Below, one piece after another: positions 24,152 to 32,932 of a stretch of DNA of 64,000 nucleotides (its first letter is position 1; each line of letters opens with the position of its first letter). Under the pieces are notes generated by a model. The model was not told the DNA's origin, made no database searches, and saw only the letters and a list, made by a program, of their open reading frames with translations. The stretch comes from Acidimicrobiaceae bacterium (GTDB taxonomy: Bacteria > Actinomycetota > Acidimicrobiia > Acidimicrobiales > Ilumatobacteraceae), in NCBI GenBank assembly GCA_016722025.1, contig JADKGZ010000005.1, positions 1 to 64,000 of the forward strand. Direction: 5' to 3'. The position numbers and the translations under genes were made by a program.

Positions 24152-26452
24152 TCAGTTCGCGAAGCGGCGGCGCATCAACCGCGGGTCGACCAACGCTCTG
24201 AGACGCACCGAGGTGGGTGTGCGGTCGCGGCAGACGCTGTCGATCTCGCTGCTCAACAGTTCGCAACGAGTGGCGGCCTGCTCGTCGATGTCGCGGGTGG
24301 AGTAGACGGCGCGGGTGACGTGCACCGCCAGCTCGCGCAGTGCCCGGTGGTCGGCACCGGTCGCTCGTTCAGCCGTGGCGGCGTACTCCAGTGGCGTCTC
24401 GCCGGCGACGGGCGGCGCGCCCGCGAGCGACAGCGTGCCCAGTGTTCGTTGCCAGGCGCCGATCACGCGCTCGCGCGCGGAGTGCTGGTGGCGGCGACCG
24501 ACGGAGCGGATGATGCGTGGTGCGATGAGCATCCAGGCCAGGAGCGCCGTGATGAGGCCGGCCACGACCCACGGCACGCCGGAGCCGGAGCTGGTACTGC
24601 CGCCACCCACGCTGCCGGCGACTGCCGTGGTGGTGACCCCGGTGCTTCCCGGGCGGCCACCGCCGGGCACGGTGGTGGCCGCGTCGGGATCGCCCCCGTC
24701 GCGAGGCGGCACGGTGGCCGGCGTGGTCTGCGGTGTGCCGTTGCCCCCGTCGACGCTGCCCGCGAACTGCGCAGGGGCGACACCGGTGTAGTCGACGCTG
24801 TCGGGGCTGCCGCGGCCGGGCGTAGGTTCGAACGCCACCCACCCGATGCCGTCGAACCACACCTCCGGCCACGCGTGGCCGTGCCGCCCGTACACGTGGT
24901 ACAAGCCGTCGGCGCGCAGGTCGCCGGGGGTGTAGCCGACAGCCATGCGGGTGGGCAACCCCAGGTAACGGGCCATCACGCCGAACGTGCCGGCGAAGTG
25001 CTGGCAGAACCCGCTGCGGCCGCGGAGGAAGGCATCGGTGGCGTCGTAGCTGTTGCCGTACTGCACGTCGAGGTCGTAGGTGAAGTTGTCGCGGAACCAG
25101 TTCTGCAGCGCGAGCGCCTTGTCGTAGGGCGTGGTGGCGCCCTGAGTTGCCTCGACCGCGGCGTCGCGTGCGATCTGTGGCAGCCCGCCGGGAAGGTCGA
25201 GGTTGCCCGCCGGCGCATTGGCAACGGTGGCGGCGCGCAGCATGTCGACGCTGGGGCGCGGCACGATCGATTCGACGGCGATCCTGTCGCCTCGCTCCAG
25301 GTTCACGTCGGGGAGCACCAGCATCTGCGTGCCTTCCGTCCACAGCACGTCGCTGGGCGACACGGCGACCGGCCGATAGGCAGCCGGCACGGTGTGGCCG
25401 CTCAGTGCCAGGATCCGGAACGACTGCTGCGTGCGTGAGCCGGGCAGCAACACGCTGTCGGAGCGGTCGCCCATCTCGAACAGGTCTTCTTCCACCGGCA
25501 CCCACGTGCGCCCGTCGAAGTCGGACGACGCGTAGGTGCGCCAGTAGTGCGCCCCGTCGGACGACTCGACGGTGAACGCTTCCAGGTTGCCGCGGTTGCG
25601 CATCTGGGCGCCGAGGTCGACGAGCGGGCTGAGCACTTCGGTGACACTGCCTTGACGGTTGCGCGTGTCGATGAGGGCCTTCTCGCCCGCCCCGGGCAGG
25701 CGCGGTGCGACCGTGGCGGCGACCACCGCGGTGAGGCCGAACGTGACCATGACGGCCGGGACGGCCGCCGCCAGACGCATCCGCCGGCCACCCATCCAGG
25801 TCGCCTCCTCGCTGGTCTGGCGGAAGCGCAGCACGGCGACGGTGAGCAGCGCCATTGCGATCCACACGGCCGACACCGCGACTCGATGACGGTCGGTGCC
25901 GAGCGCGGCGGTGAAGATGAACACCACGCCGGCAGGCACGACGGCTTCGAGGTGGCCGAGTGCGCGGAAGGCGAACGTGTCGGAGAGCGCTGCACACAGC
26001 GCGACGGCCGCAGCGGCGGCGACTGCGTAGTTGCCGATGCTGGGCACCGGGGCGATGGCCGTGGGGAACTGCTCGATGACGAGTCGCAGATCGATGCGCA
26101 TCAGCTCGAACGTGCGTGAGCCCGGCAGCGGGCCGTTGAGGGTGTCGCCGTAGTAGACGGCCGACAGCAGGCCGATGATGGCGAGCAACAACGTGGGCAA
26201 TGCGATGAGCAGGTTGGCCCGTGCGAGGCGAAGCGCAGCTGCAACAGCGTGCGTTCCGAGAGCGACGATGAGCATGTCGCGCAAGTAGCCCCAGTCGGCG
26301 AACACGCGACACAACGAGACGACCGTGGCAACGGTGAGGCCGGCGAGGCACAGGGTGGCCGGGAGCTGCGCCGCGTCAACTCGGCTCGCGGGCCGTGCCG
26401 CCCGCCGAGCGTTGGAGTCGGTCGTCGCGGTGGTACCGGTGGCCGCGCTCAT
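24152..26452 (-). CDS. TgpA-like transglutaminase membrane protein
   Basis: 766 residues. The first ~230 form about six membrane helices. A large extracellular transglutaminase-like domain follows, with the catalytic Cys in GFCQHFAGTFGVMARYLGLP (Cys about 483), the His in YGRHGHAWPEVW and the Asp position in GIGWVAFEPTPG. A Thr/Gly/Ser-rich linker precedes one more helix (VPWVVAGLITALLAWMLI) and a cytoplasmic DUF4129-like tail. Family members are often encoded with moxR and DUF58 genes, as here. ATG overlaps the DUF58 stop by 4 nt. Biological substrate unknown. Confidence 0.87.
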   Translation of the reverse strand: MSAATGTTATTDSNARRAARPASRVDAAQLPATLCLAGLTVATVVSLCRVFADWGYLRDMLIVALGTHAVAAALRLARANLLIALPTLLLAIIGLLSAVYYGDTLNGPLPGSRTFELMRIDLRLVIEQFPTAIAPVPSIGNYAVAAAAAVALCAALSDTFAFRALGHLEAVVPAGVVFIFTAALGTDRHRVAVSAVWIAMALLTVAVLRFRQTSEEATWMGGRRMRLAAAVPAVMVTFGLTAVVAATVAPRLPGAGEKALIDTRNRQGSVTEVLSPLVDLGAQMRNRGNLEAFTVESSDGAHYWRTYASSDFDGRTWVPVEEDLFEMGDRSDSVLLPGSRTQQSFRILALSGHTVPAAYRPVAVSPSDVLWTEGTQMLVLPDVNLERGDRIAVESIVPRPSVDMLRAATVANAPAGNLDLPGGLPQIARDAAVEATQGATTPYDKALALQNWFRDNFTYDLDVQYGNSYDATDAFLRGRSGFCQHFAGTFGVMARYLGLPTRMAVGYTPGDLRADGLYHVYGRHGHAWPEVWFDGIGWVAFEPTPGRGSPDSVDYTGVAPAQFAGSVDGGNGTPQTTPATVPPRDGGDPDAATTVPGGGRPGSTGVTTTAVAGSVGGGSTSSGSGVPWVVAGLITALLAWMLIAPRIIRSVGRRHQHSARERVIGAWQRTLGTLSLAGAPPVAGETPLEYAATAERATGADHRALRELAVHVTRAVYSTRDIDEQAATRCELLSSEIDSVCRDRTPTSVRLRALVDPRLMRRRFAN

Positions 26453-27590
26453 GAGAACGCCCCGCTGCGGCCGAGTACCAGCTGGTTCCAGCTGCGATGG
26501 AGGTGCTGGTGGGAGGTGGCATCGACGTGAAAGCCCTTGCCTCCGGCAGCGGCCGCCATCGACGAGACCACCACCAGCGACTCGTCGGGCCCGGCGCTGC
26601 CGATCGCCGCGGCGGCGGCTGCCGACGTGGCGTGGCTGGTGACCACCACCAGCAGGCCGAGGCCATCGGAGTTGGTGCGGCCGGCCGCAGTGTGGTCGAC
26701 CACCTCGCCACCGGGGGTGACGGTGGCCAGCCAGCGCAGTGACTGTGGGGCGACGTCGGGGCCGCGCAGGTCGATGCCGGGCGCTACGAGGCGAGTGGTG
26801 ATGCCCACTGCCGTCGCTGCGGCAACCACGCTTGCCGCAGCGACCACGGCTCGCTCGAAGCCGTCGTCGTCGTAGCCTTGAGCGAACGTGTCGAGCACCA
26901 CCACGCATCGCTGCACGCCTTCCAGCGCGGTCTCGCGCACGATCAACGTGCCCGCTCTGGCCGAGGTCTTCCAGTTGATGCGCCGCAGGTCGTCGCCAGG
27001 GGTGTACTCACGCTGGGAGTGGAACTCCGAACCGCTCTGCCCGAAGGCCTTCATGCGCAGGTGCTGGCCCAGCCTGCCGGAGCTGCCCGTGCCGGGGAAC
27101 GCGAGCGGTACTCGTTCGGGCACCACCAGCACCTCGCCCGCACCGGCCAGCCAGACGACTCGCTTGCACAGACCCAGCGGGTCGGTACGTTCGGCCCGCA
27201 GCGGCCCTGTGCGCAGCACGCCGCGGCGAGTGGTGGGCACCCGGTAGGCGGCGCTGACGGCTTCTCCCGGGCCCAACGGTGCGAGCTGCATCGGTGCACC
27301 GCCCTTGTCGCCCACCGGTTCCCACAGCTTCAGGCGCGGCGTGCGCGCCTGCGACCGGTTGGCCACCTGCAGGTCGACGCGTGCCGGCTCGCCCACCGAC
27401 ACCGTGGTGGGACGCGCGACTCGGCGAACCTCCACCGCGGCAGCGGCCGATTGACGACGAACACGGCCAGCGCGAACGCGGTGACGAGTGCAACGCCCAC
27501 CACGAAGAGCTCCATGAGACCGAACACGCGACCGGTGACGAGCGCGGCAGCTGCCGCCACGACCATTGCCCAGCCGTGGCGTGTGGGCAT
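26449..27590 (-). CDS. DUF58 protein, frameshifted near residue 50
   Basis: ATG at 27590 begins MPTRHGWAMVVAAAAALVTG with two membrane helices, VFGLMELFVVGVALVTAFAL being the second. After FVVNRPLP (about 27440) the frame shifts; the sister frame continues AAVEVRRVARPTTVSVGEP and runs to 26449. One missing G after CGGCCG would repair it, giving about 380 residues. The core DUF58 signature is EFHSQREYTPGDDLRRINWK, followed by a vWA-like region (VVVLDTFAQGYDDDGFERAV). It belongs to the moxR-DUF58-tgpA operon, whose products probably assemble or modify an envelope complex. Confidence 0.85.
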
Positions 27591-28598
27591 CAGCGACCTA
27601 CCGGGACGGGCACCGCTGCCAGCAGTTCCTGTACTGCGCCTTCGTGGAGTGAGCCCACGCGACGCCGCGTCGGGCCGGAGCACGATGCGGTGTGCCAGCA
27701 CGGGAATGGCGACCGCCTTCACGTCGTCGGGAATGGCGTAGTCGCGGCCATGAGCGGCGGCATGCGAGCGCGTGGCGCGGGGCCAGTTGCAGCGTGCGCG
27801 CGGCGACAGGCCGAGCAGCAGACCGTTGTGGTTGCGGCTGGTCTCGGACAGGTCGACCATGTAGCTCTTCAACACGGTGGCGAGGTGCACGGTGCGGACG
27901 GCGGCGCACATGCCGACGATCTCCTCCGCGCTGACCACCGGGCGCAGCGCGTGCAGCGAGTCGGCGGCGCCGTTGGAGTCGAGGATGGCGAGCTCTGCTT
28001 CGCGGCCGGGGTAGCCCAACGAGAGGCGCATGAGAAAGCGATCGAGCTGGCTCTCCGGCAGGCGATAGGTGCCTTCCTGCTCGACAGGGTTCTGCGTCGC
28101 CGCAACCATGAACGGCACCGGCAGCTGATGGCTGTGGCCGTCGGCGCTCACCTGGCGCTCCTCCATCGCTTCGAGGAGTGCTGATTGGGTCTTGGGCGAG
28201 GCGCGGTTGATCTCGTCGGCCAGCACGATGTTGGCGAACAACGGGCCGGGCTGGAAGACGAAGCTCTCCGTGGCACGTTGGAAGACGCTGACACCGACGA
28301 GGTCGGTGGGCAGCAGGTCGGGGGTGAACTGCACGCGCTTCCAGGTGCAGTCGATGGACGCCGCGAGTGCCTTGGCGAGGCTGGTCTTGCCCACGCCGGG
28401 CACGTCCTCGATGAGGAGGTGGCCTTCTGCCAGGAGGCACATGACCGCCAGCTCCACCGCGTCGCGCTTGCCGTGCACGACGGATGCGACGTTGCCCGCG
28501 ATGGCATCGAAGAGCTGAGCGAACGTGGGGGAGGGGCGCGACGCGGGCTCGGAGGAAGAGCCTGGCGTGGAGGTGAACTCGAGAGGGGCTGCCGTCAC
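27590..28598 (-). CDS. MoxR-family AAA+ ATPase, frameshifted near its C-terminus
   Basis: About 336 residues from a GTG at 28598. Walker A EDVPGVGKTSLAKALA, Walker B IVLADEINRASPKTQ, sensor 1 FMVAATQNPVEQEGTY and the arginine-finger region LPESQLDRFLMRLSLGYP are intact. At about 27660 the frame must shift by one to read VGSLHEGAVQELLAAVPVP and stop at 27590, overlapping the DUF58 ATG (TGATG). MoxR ATPases act as chaperones for vWA-containing partners, matching the next gene. A TACCCT hexamer lies 7 nt before the start. Confidence 0.88.
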
Positions 28599-28606
28599 GG
28601 CTGGAA

Positions 28607-28612
28607 GGGTAG
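28607..28612 (-). promoter_or_regulatory. -10 hexamer TACCCT, leaderless start of moxR
   Basis: Minus-strand TACCCT ends 8 nt before the GTG at 28598 and is divergent from the ROK kinase promoter about 75 bases away. Confidence 0.5.
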
Positions 28613-28684
28613 ACCCAGTCGGTGATGGTTGGCGTTCAGCAGCTGACGACTTGTTCGCGCCGTGGCCGGGGTGGTTGTGCCCGC

Positions 28685-28690
28685 TACGGT
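28685..28690 (+). promoter_or_regulatory. -10 hexamer TACGGT, leaderless
   Basis: TACGGT ends 7 nt before the GTG at 28698 of the second ROK kinase gene. Confidence 0.55.
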
Positions 28691-28697
28691 CGTCGGC

Positions 28698-29546
28698 GTG
28701 AGCATCTGCTATCTCGCCATCGACGTCGGAGGGGTCAAACTCGCCGCTGCCGTGGTCAGTGAGCAGGGCGAGGTGCTGGTTCGCGACCGCATCGCCACAC
28801 CGCAGCGCGAGGTGTGGCCCGCGTTGTCGCGGTTGGTGCTGCGAGTGATGGCTGCCGCGCCCACCCCACCGGTGGGTTGCGGCGTCGGTTGCGGCGGCCC
28901 GATGAACCCGGCCGAGCGCACGGTGTCGCCGCTCTACATCCCTTCGTGGAAGGCGTTCCCGTTGGCGGCCGAAGTGGAGGCGCTCACGCAGCTGCCCACG
29001 GTGGTCGACAACAACGGCAAGTCGGTTGCGCTGGGTGAGGCCTGGTGCGGGGCAGCGGTGGGCCTCACCGACTTCGTCGCAGTGGTGATGGGTGCGGGTG
29101 TGGGTGGCGGCATCATCAGTGGCGGCAAGCTGCTGGAGGGGCGGATGGGCAACGCTGGTCACATCGGCCACATCGTGGTCGAGCCCGAGGGGCGCGACTG
29201 CGCATGCGGTGGCAGGGGCTGCCTGGAGGCCTACTGCAGTGGTCGCGCGATCGAGGAGGAAACCGGCCGGCCGCCGCAGCGTGCGCCGCAGAGCATCGTC
29301 GAACGCACCGGCATCTTGGCCGGGCGCGCCCTGGCGTCGCTCGGCGCCATCTGCGACCTGCGGCTGGCGGTCATCGGTGGCTCGGTGGCCCTCGGTTTCG
29401 GCGAGCCGTTCTTCGGTGCTGCGCAGTCGGAGATCGACCAGCGAGCACGGCTCTCGTTCACCCAGGGTTTCAAAGTGGTGCCGGCAGGTCTCGGCCAGTT
29501 GGCCCCGTTGGTCGGTGCCGCGGCGCTCGCCCGTCACGATCGATAG
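28698..29546 (+). CDS. ROK-family sugar kinase
   Basis: 282 residues. The phosphate loop is AIDVGGVKLAAAVV (Val where Thr is usual in DxGGTK). The sugar-binding PSWKAFPLAAEVE, VVDNNGKSVALGE with Asn/Asp pair, MGAGVGGGIISGGKLLEG, GHIGHIVVEPEG and the zinc motif CACGGRGCLEAYCSG follow in order. It keeps the full set of kinase motifs, so it is likely an enzyme rather than a regulator, probably a glucokinase or related hexokinase. It differs enough from the ROK kinase at 5.2 kb to be a separate paralogue. Confidence 0.82.
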   Translation: MSICYLAIDVGGVKLAAAVVSEQGEVLVRDRIATPQREVWPALSRLVLRVMAAAPTPPVGCGVGCGGPMNPAERTVSPLYIPSWKAFPLAAEVEALTQLPTVVDNNGKSVALGEAWCGAAVGLTDFVAVVMGAGVGGGIISGGKLLEGRMGNAGHIGHIVVEPEGRDCACGGRGCLEAYCSGRAIEEETGRPPQRAPQSIVERTGILAGRALASLGAICDLRLAVIGGSVALGFGEPFFGAAQSEIDQRARLSFTQGFKVVPAGLGQLAPLVGAAALARHDR

Positions 29547-29589
29547 CGCCGACCCGATGCCGGCATGCGTTCACTCGGCTACCACGCGG

Positions 29590-29595
29590 TAACAT
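29590..29595 (+). promoter_or_regulatory. -10 hexamer TAACAT, leaderless
   Basis: TAACAT ends 6 nt before the ATG at 29602 of the acyl-CoA dehydrogenase gene. Confidence 0.6.
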
Positions 29596-29601
29596 CGCGA
29601 C

Positions 29602-30819
29602 ATGCATCCGAAGTACACCGCTGAAGCCGAGGCCTACCGCGAAAAGGTGCAGGCCTTCCTCGCCGAGAAGCTGCCCACCAACTGGGGCGGCATCGGCAAG
29701 CTCGACGGGCAAGCGCTCGTCGATTTCGTCACCGAGTGGCGCAAGACGCTCTACGCAGCCGGCTACCTGGCGCCGGGGTGGCCCGTGGCCTACGGCGGTG
29801 GCGGGCTGTCCGCGCTCGAACAGGTGATCATCGGCGAGGAGTTCGCGAAGGCGGGTGTGCCCACCGGCGGCCCCAACGACGTGTTCGGCATCCAGATGCT
29901 GGGCAACACCTTGCTGCAGTGGGGCACCGACGAGCAGAAGGCGCACTACCTGCCGCGCATCCTCAGCGGCGACGACGTGTGGTGCCAGGGCTACAGCGAG
30001 CCCAACGCCGGCAGCGACCTCTCCAACCTGGGCCTCAGGGCACAGCTCGACGGCGACCAATGGATCCTCAACGGTCAGAAGATCTGGACCAGCGCCGGTC
30101 ACCTGGCCGACCACATCTTCACGCTCGCTCGTACCGACCCCGACGCCCCGCGGCACAAGGGCATCTCGTTCATCCTGGTCGACATGCGCCAGCCCGGCAT
30201 CGAGGTGCGGCCGATCCGCATGATCAGCGGTGAGAGCGAGTTCAACGAGGTCTTCTACACCGACGCCGTCGCGCCCAAGGGCGAGGTCATCGGCGGCCTC
30301 AACAACGGCTGGGCCGTGGCCATGACCCTGCTCGGCTTCGAGCGTGGCGAGGCCGCTGCCACCGGGCCCATCCGCTTCCAGGCCGAAGTCGACCGCCTGC
30401 TGCTGCTGGCCAAGGAGTACGGCGTCGCCGACGATCCCCGCATCCGCCAACGCCTCGCCCAGTGCTACGCGAAGGTGCAGATCATGCGGTTCAACGGCAT
30501 GCGGGTGCTCACGCAGTTCCTCGCCGGCCACCACCCCGGCCCCGACGCGGCGATCTCCAAGCTCTACTGGAGCGAGTACCACAAGGAGATCACCGAGCTC
30601 GCCATCGACATCATCGGCGCCGAGGCGATGACCCCAACGGGTCGCCACCCGTCCAGCGCGTTCAGCGCCGACGACGCCGGCGCCCCCAACAGCACGTGGA
30701 GCTGGGTGGGCACGTTCCTCAACGCGCGTGCTGGCACCATCTACGCAGGCTCGTCACAGGTGCAGCGCAACATCATCGGTGAGATGGTGCTCGGCCTGCC
30801 CAAGGAACCGCGGGTGTGA
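29602..30819 (+). CDS. acyl-CoA dehydrogenase
   Basis: A 405-residue flavoenzyme introducing the alpha-beta double bond into an acyl-CoA. Signature segments are WPVAYGGGGLSALEQVIIGEE near residue 55, GYSEPNAGSDLSNL near 132 (FAD and substrate contacts), LNGQKIWTSAGHLADHIF, and the C-terminal GRHPSSAF and RAGTIYAGSSQVQRNIIGE. The subgroup resembles actinobacterial FadE enzymes that act on bulky or steroid-derived acyl-CoA, but chain preference cannot be read. Its stop overlaps the next small gene by 4 nt. Confidence 0.9.
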   Translation: MHPKYTAEAEAYREKVQAFLAEKLPTNWGGIGKLDGQALVDFVTEWRKTLYAAGYLAPGWPVAYGGGGLSALEQVIIGEEFAKAGVPTGGPNDVFGIQMLGNTLLQWGTDEQKAHYLPRILSGDDVWCQGYSEPNAGSDLSNLGLRAQLDGDQWILNGQKIWTSAGHLADHIFTLARTDPDAPRHKGISFILVDMRQPGIEVRPIRMISGESEFNEVFYTDAVAPKGEVIGGLNNGWAVAMTLLGFERGEAAATGPIRFQAEVDRLLLLAKEYGVADDPRIRQRLAQCYAKVQIMRFNGMRVLTQFLAGHHPGPDAAISKLYWSEYHKEITELAIDIIGAEAMTPTGRHPSSAFSADDAGAPNSTWSWVGTFLNARAGTIYAGSSQVQRNIIGEMVLGLPKEPRV

Positions 30820-31070
30820 GCCCAACCGCGGCCGCGCACGTGGTGGCCGCCGTCGTTCGTCGGCCTCGCCTCTGGGGTGCTGCTGCACGACAGTGGCGCC
30901 GCACCACGCCTCGCGGGTGGTGGCGCCGCCGTCCCTTCCTACCCGTGCCCACCGGCGACTACCTGCACTTCCGGCTGGTCACTCAGTACGGCAGCGCAGA
31001 TCATCGCATCGAGCCCGCCGATGTGCTGAACTACCTCGCATGGTGCCGACACCACGACCAGGCCGCCTGA
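30816..31070 (+). CDS. 84-residue conserved hypothetical protein
   Basis: GTG at 30816 overlaps the acyl-CoA dehydrogenase stop (GTGA), so it is translated with it. The protein has a basic first half (RRPRLWGAAARQWRR), then GWWRRRPFLPVPTGDYLHFR and a conserved-looking end, VTQYGSADHRIEPADVLNYL. I have the impression that such proteins recur in actinobacteria but can name no function. No membrane helix or Cys pair. Confidence 0.6.
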   Translation: MSPTAAAHVVAAVVRRPRLWGAAARQWRRTTPRGWWRRRPFLPVPTGDYLHFRLVTQYGSADHRIEPADVLNYLAWCRHHDQAA

Positions 31071-31153
31071 TGCACGCCCCGTTCCGGATACGGCCGGCCG
31101 TGGGTCGCCACGGCGCTGCTGAAAACCCGCTGATGCCACTGCGGCACGTTCGG

Positions 31154-31159
31154 TAGGTT
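31154..31159 (+). promoter_or_regulatory. -10 hexamer TAGGTT, leaderless
   Basis: TAGGTT ends 8 nt before the ATG at 31168 of the HNH gene. Confidence 0.5.
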
Positions 31160-31167
31160 CTCGCCGC

Positions 31168-31665
31168 ATGAGGAGCGCCTTGGTGTTGAACGCGACATAC
31201 GAGCCGCTCTCCGTCGTCCCCGCGTTCCGTGCGGTGTGCCTCGTCCTCGCCGACAAGGCCGATCTCATCGCCGATGATGGGCACCTGCTGCACTCCGAAC
31301 GGATGGCCATCCCCAGCCCCTCGGTCGTGCGCTTGCGATACGTCGTGAAGGTGCCGTATGCGCGTCGCACAGCCATGTCGCGCCGAGCGCTCTTCGCCCG
31401 CGACAACTACAGCTGCCAGTACTGCGGCGGCTTCGCCGACTCGCTCGACCACGTGGTGCCGCGGTCGCGGGGCGGCCAGCACACGTGGGAGAACGTGGCT
31501 GCGGCATGCAGGCCGTGCAACCTGCGCAAGCGCGACCGCACCCCGGCCGAGGCCGGCATGTGGTTGGCCCGCCCACCGCGGGCGCCGCGCGAGCAGGCCT
31601 GGATCACTGCTGCGGTCACGTTGGTGCCCGAGCAGTGGAAGCCGTACCTCGCCAGAGCCAGCTGA
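31168..31665 (+). CDS. HNH endonuclease family protein
   Basis: 165 residues. The N-terminal third (LVLNATYEPLSVVPAFRAVC) and VVRLRYVVKVPY precede a classical HNH domain: CQYCGGFADSLDHVVPRSRG, then WENVAAACRPCNLRKRDR, giving two CxxC zinc pairs and the catalytic DHV histidine. This single-domain type is widespread in actinobacteria as a housekeeping gene and is not evidence of a mobile element. Cellular role unknown. Confidence 0.87.
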   Translation: MRSALVLNATYEPLSVVPAFRAVCLVLADKADLIADDGHLLHSERMAIPSPSVVRLRYVVKVPYARRTAMSRRALFARDNYSCQYCGGFADSLDHVVPRSRGGQHTWENVAAACRPCNLRKRDRTPAEAGMWLARPPRAPREQAWITAAVTLVPEQWKPYLARAS

Positions 31666-31685
31666 ACCCTCGTCGGTTCGACGCG

Positions 31686-31691
31686 TACGCT
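31686..31691 (+). promoter_or_regulatory. -10 hexamer TACGCT, leaderless
   Basis: TACGCT ends 8 nt before the ATG at 31700 of the lipoate ligase-like gene. Confidence 0.55.
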
Positions 31692-31699
31692 GGCCTCCG

Positions 31700-32524
31700 A
31701 TGAGCGGCGACTGGAGGGTGGGGTACTCGCACGGCGACGCCGGCGCCTTCCATGCGGGCGATCCCGTCGCGCTGCGATCGGCCACGTTCCACACCGTCGC
31801 GTCGCCGACGCTGGTGCTCGGCTCGGCGCAGCCCGACGCCGACGTCGACCATCGGGTGGCCGGCGCGCTCGGCGTACAGGTCGTTCGGCGGCGCAGCGGT
31901 GGCGGCGCAGTGCTGCTGCTGCCCGGTGAGTTCGTGTGGCTCGACCTCGTCATCCCGGCCGGCGATGCGCTGTGGCACGACGACGTGGGCCGCGCGATGG
32001 TCTGGGTGGGGCAGCTGTGGCAGGTGGCGCTCGCCGGCATGGGGGTCGCCGGCGAGGTGCACCGAGGTGGCCTGGAGACCACAGCCTGGTCGCGCCGGGT
32101 CTGCTTCGCCGGGGCGGGCACCGGTGAGGTGATGCACGCGGGCGCCAAGGTGGTTGGTGTCTCCCAGCGCCGCACACGTGGTTGGGCACGTTTCCAATCG
32201 ATGTGCCACCTTCGCTGGCGACCCGAGCTCGTGGCCGCGCTGGTGTCGCCGCCGCGGCCCACCGCCGCGTCGCTCGCACCGGTGGCGCAGGCGGCGCCGG
32301 TCGACGCGGAGTCACTTCGCCACCGCCTCATCGCCGGTCTGCCACGACCACCGGCGCGGGTGCTGGTGGCGTCGGCGGTGGGGCCGACGCGGTACTCGTC
32401 GGCCTCGGTGCGCTGGCCTTCGCGCCGGCCACGTGGTGGGTCTCGGGAGTGTTCCCGGGGGGTGTCGCACCCGACGTCGCCGACTACCTGTGGCAGCCCG
32501 TACGCCTCAGCACTACAACGGTGA
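31700..32524 (+). CDS. lipoate-protein ligase A-like (BPL/LPL) protein
   Basis: The first ~220 residues form a lipoate/biotin ligase domain: GSAQPDADVDHRVA, the substrate-binding RRRSGGGAVLLLPGEFVWLD near residue 68, and the catalytic lysine in HAGAKVVGVSQRRTRGWARFQ. The domain should attach or transfer lipoate or octanoate to carrier proteins. The small size suggests an octanoyl- or lipoyl-transferase; function not certain. The frame stays open to 32524, but from about 32380 the same DNA reads as a membrane protein one frame away, so the last ~50 residues are probably not real and the gene likely ends near 32350. Confidence 0.75.
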   Translation: MSGDWRVGYSHGDAGAFHAGDPVALRSATFHTVASPTLVLGSAQPDADVDHRVAGALGVQVVRRRSGGGAVLLLPGEFVWLDLVIPAGDALWHDDVGRAMVWVGQLWQVALAGMGVAGEVHRGGLETTAWSRRVCFAGAGTGEVMHAGAKVVGVSQRRTRGWARFQSMCHLRWRPELVAALVSPPRPTAASLAPVAQAAPVDAESLRHRLIAGLPRPPARVLVASAVGPTRYSSASVRWPSRRPRGGSRECSRGVSHPTSPTTCGSPYASALQR

Positions 32525-32811
32525 CGATGCTCGGCATCACGGCCACGGCAGTGATCGTGCTGGCCGCGGTCAGGCTGCGGCTGCTCGTGCGAGCAGGCAG
32601 CGTTGGTCGGCACTGGCTGCACGTGGCGGGTGCGGCGGCGGCGTTCGCTGCGTATCTCGGCCTCACCTACCGCGTGGCCACAACCCCCGTCATCGGCGCC
32701 AACATCGGCGGAGGGGCTCTCATCCTCGGCATCGTGCCGGCGGGGTTGGGTGCGCTGGCGTGGACAGCAGTCGCGCTGTCCAACGGCCGCCGCGCGAACC
32801 GTCGCCGCTGA
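32360..32811 (+). CDS. small membrane protein, start region frameshifted
   Basis: Frame ending at 32811 encodes about four hydrophobic helices: DAVLVGLGALAFAPATWW, LGITATAVIVLAAVRL, WLHVAGAAAAFAAYLGL and LILGIVPAGLGALAWTAVAL, with a basic C-terminus (GRRANRRR). No start codon fits in this frame before its first helix. If GTGGGGCC at 32378 lacked one G, the protein could start at the GTG at 32360 (VLVASAVGADAVLVG). That GTG is in the lipoate ligase frame, so the exact boundary between the two genes is unclear. No family recognised. Confidence 0.55.
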
Positions 32812-32834
32812 CGGTCCCATCATGAAGGCTGTGC

Positions 32835-32867
32835 CACGGCACAGACGGGGGTTCGTTCTGTGCCGTG
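32835..32867. terminator. 11-bp perfect stem-loop between genes
   Basis: CACGGCACAGA at 32835-32845 pairs with TCTGTGCCGTG at 32857-32867 around an 11-nt loop. It lies 24 nt after the membrane-protein stop and 54 nt before the next -10 hexamer. No T-run follows, so it could be a terminator, an mRNA-stabilising hairpin or an operator dyad for the enoyl-CoA hydratase gene. Confidence 0.5.
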
Positions 32868-32920
32868 ACTCAGAACCGCCGGGCCGAACCGCCAGGGTGG
32901 GCCGCTCCGAGCGGGTTGAG

Positions 32921-32926
32921 TACCGT
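32921..32926 (+). promoter_or_regulatory. -10 hexamer TACCGT, leaderless
   Basis: TACCGT ends 6 nt before the ATG at 32933 of the enoyl-CoA hydratase gene. Confidence 0.55.
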
Positions 32927-32932
32927 CGCACC

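Noticed and set aside
31168..31665. HNH protein as a sign of a mobile intron or defence system
   Set aside because: It is a stand-alone actinobacterial housekeeping type with no repeats, integrase or defence genes around it.
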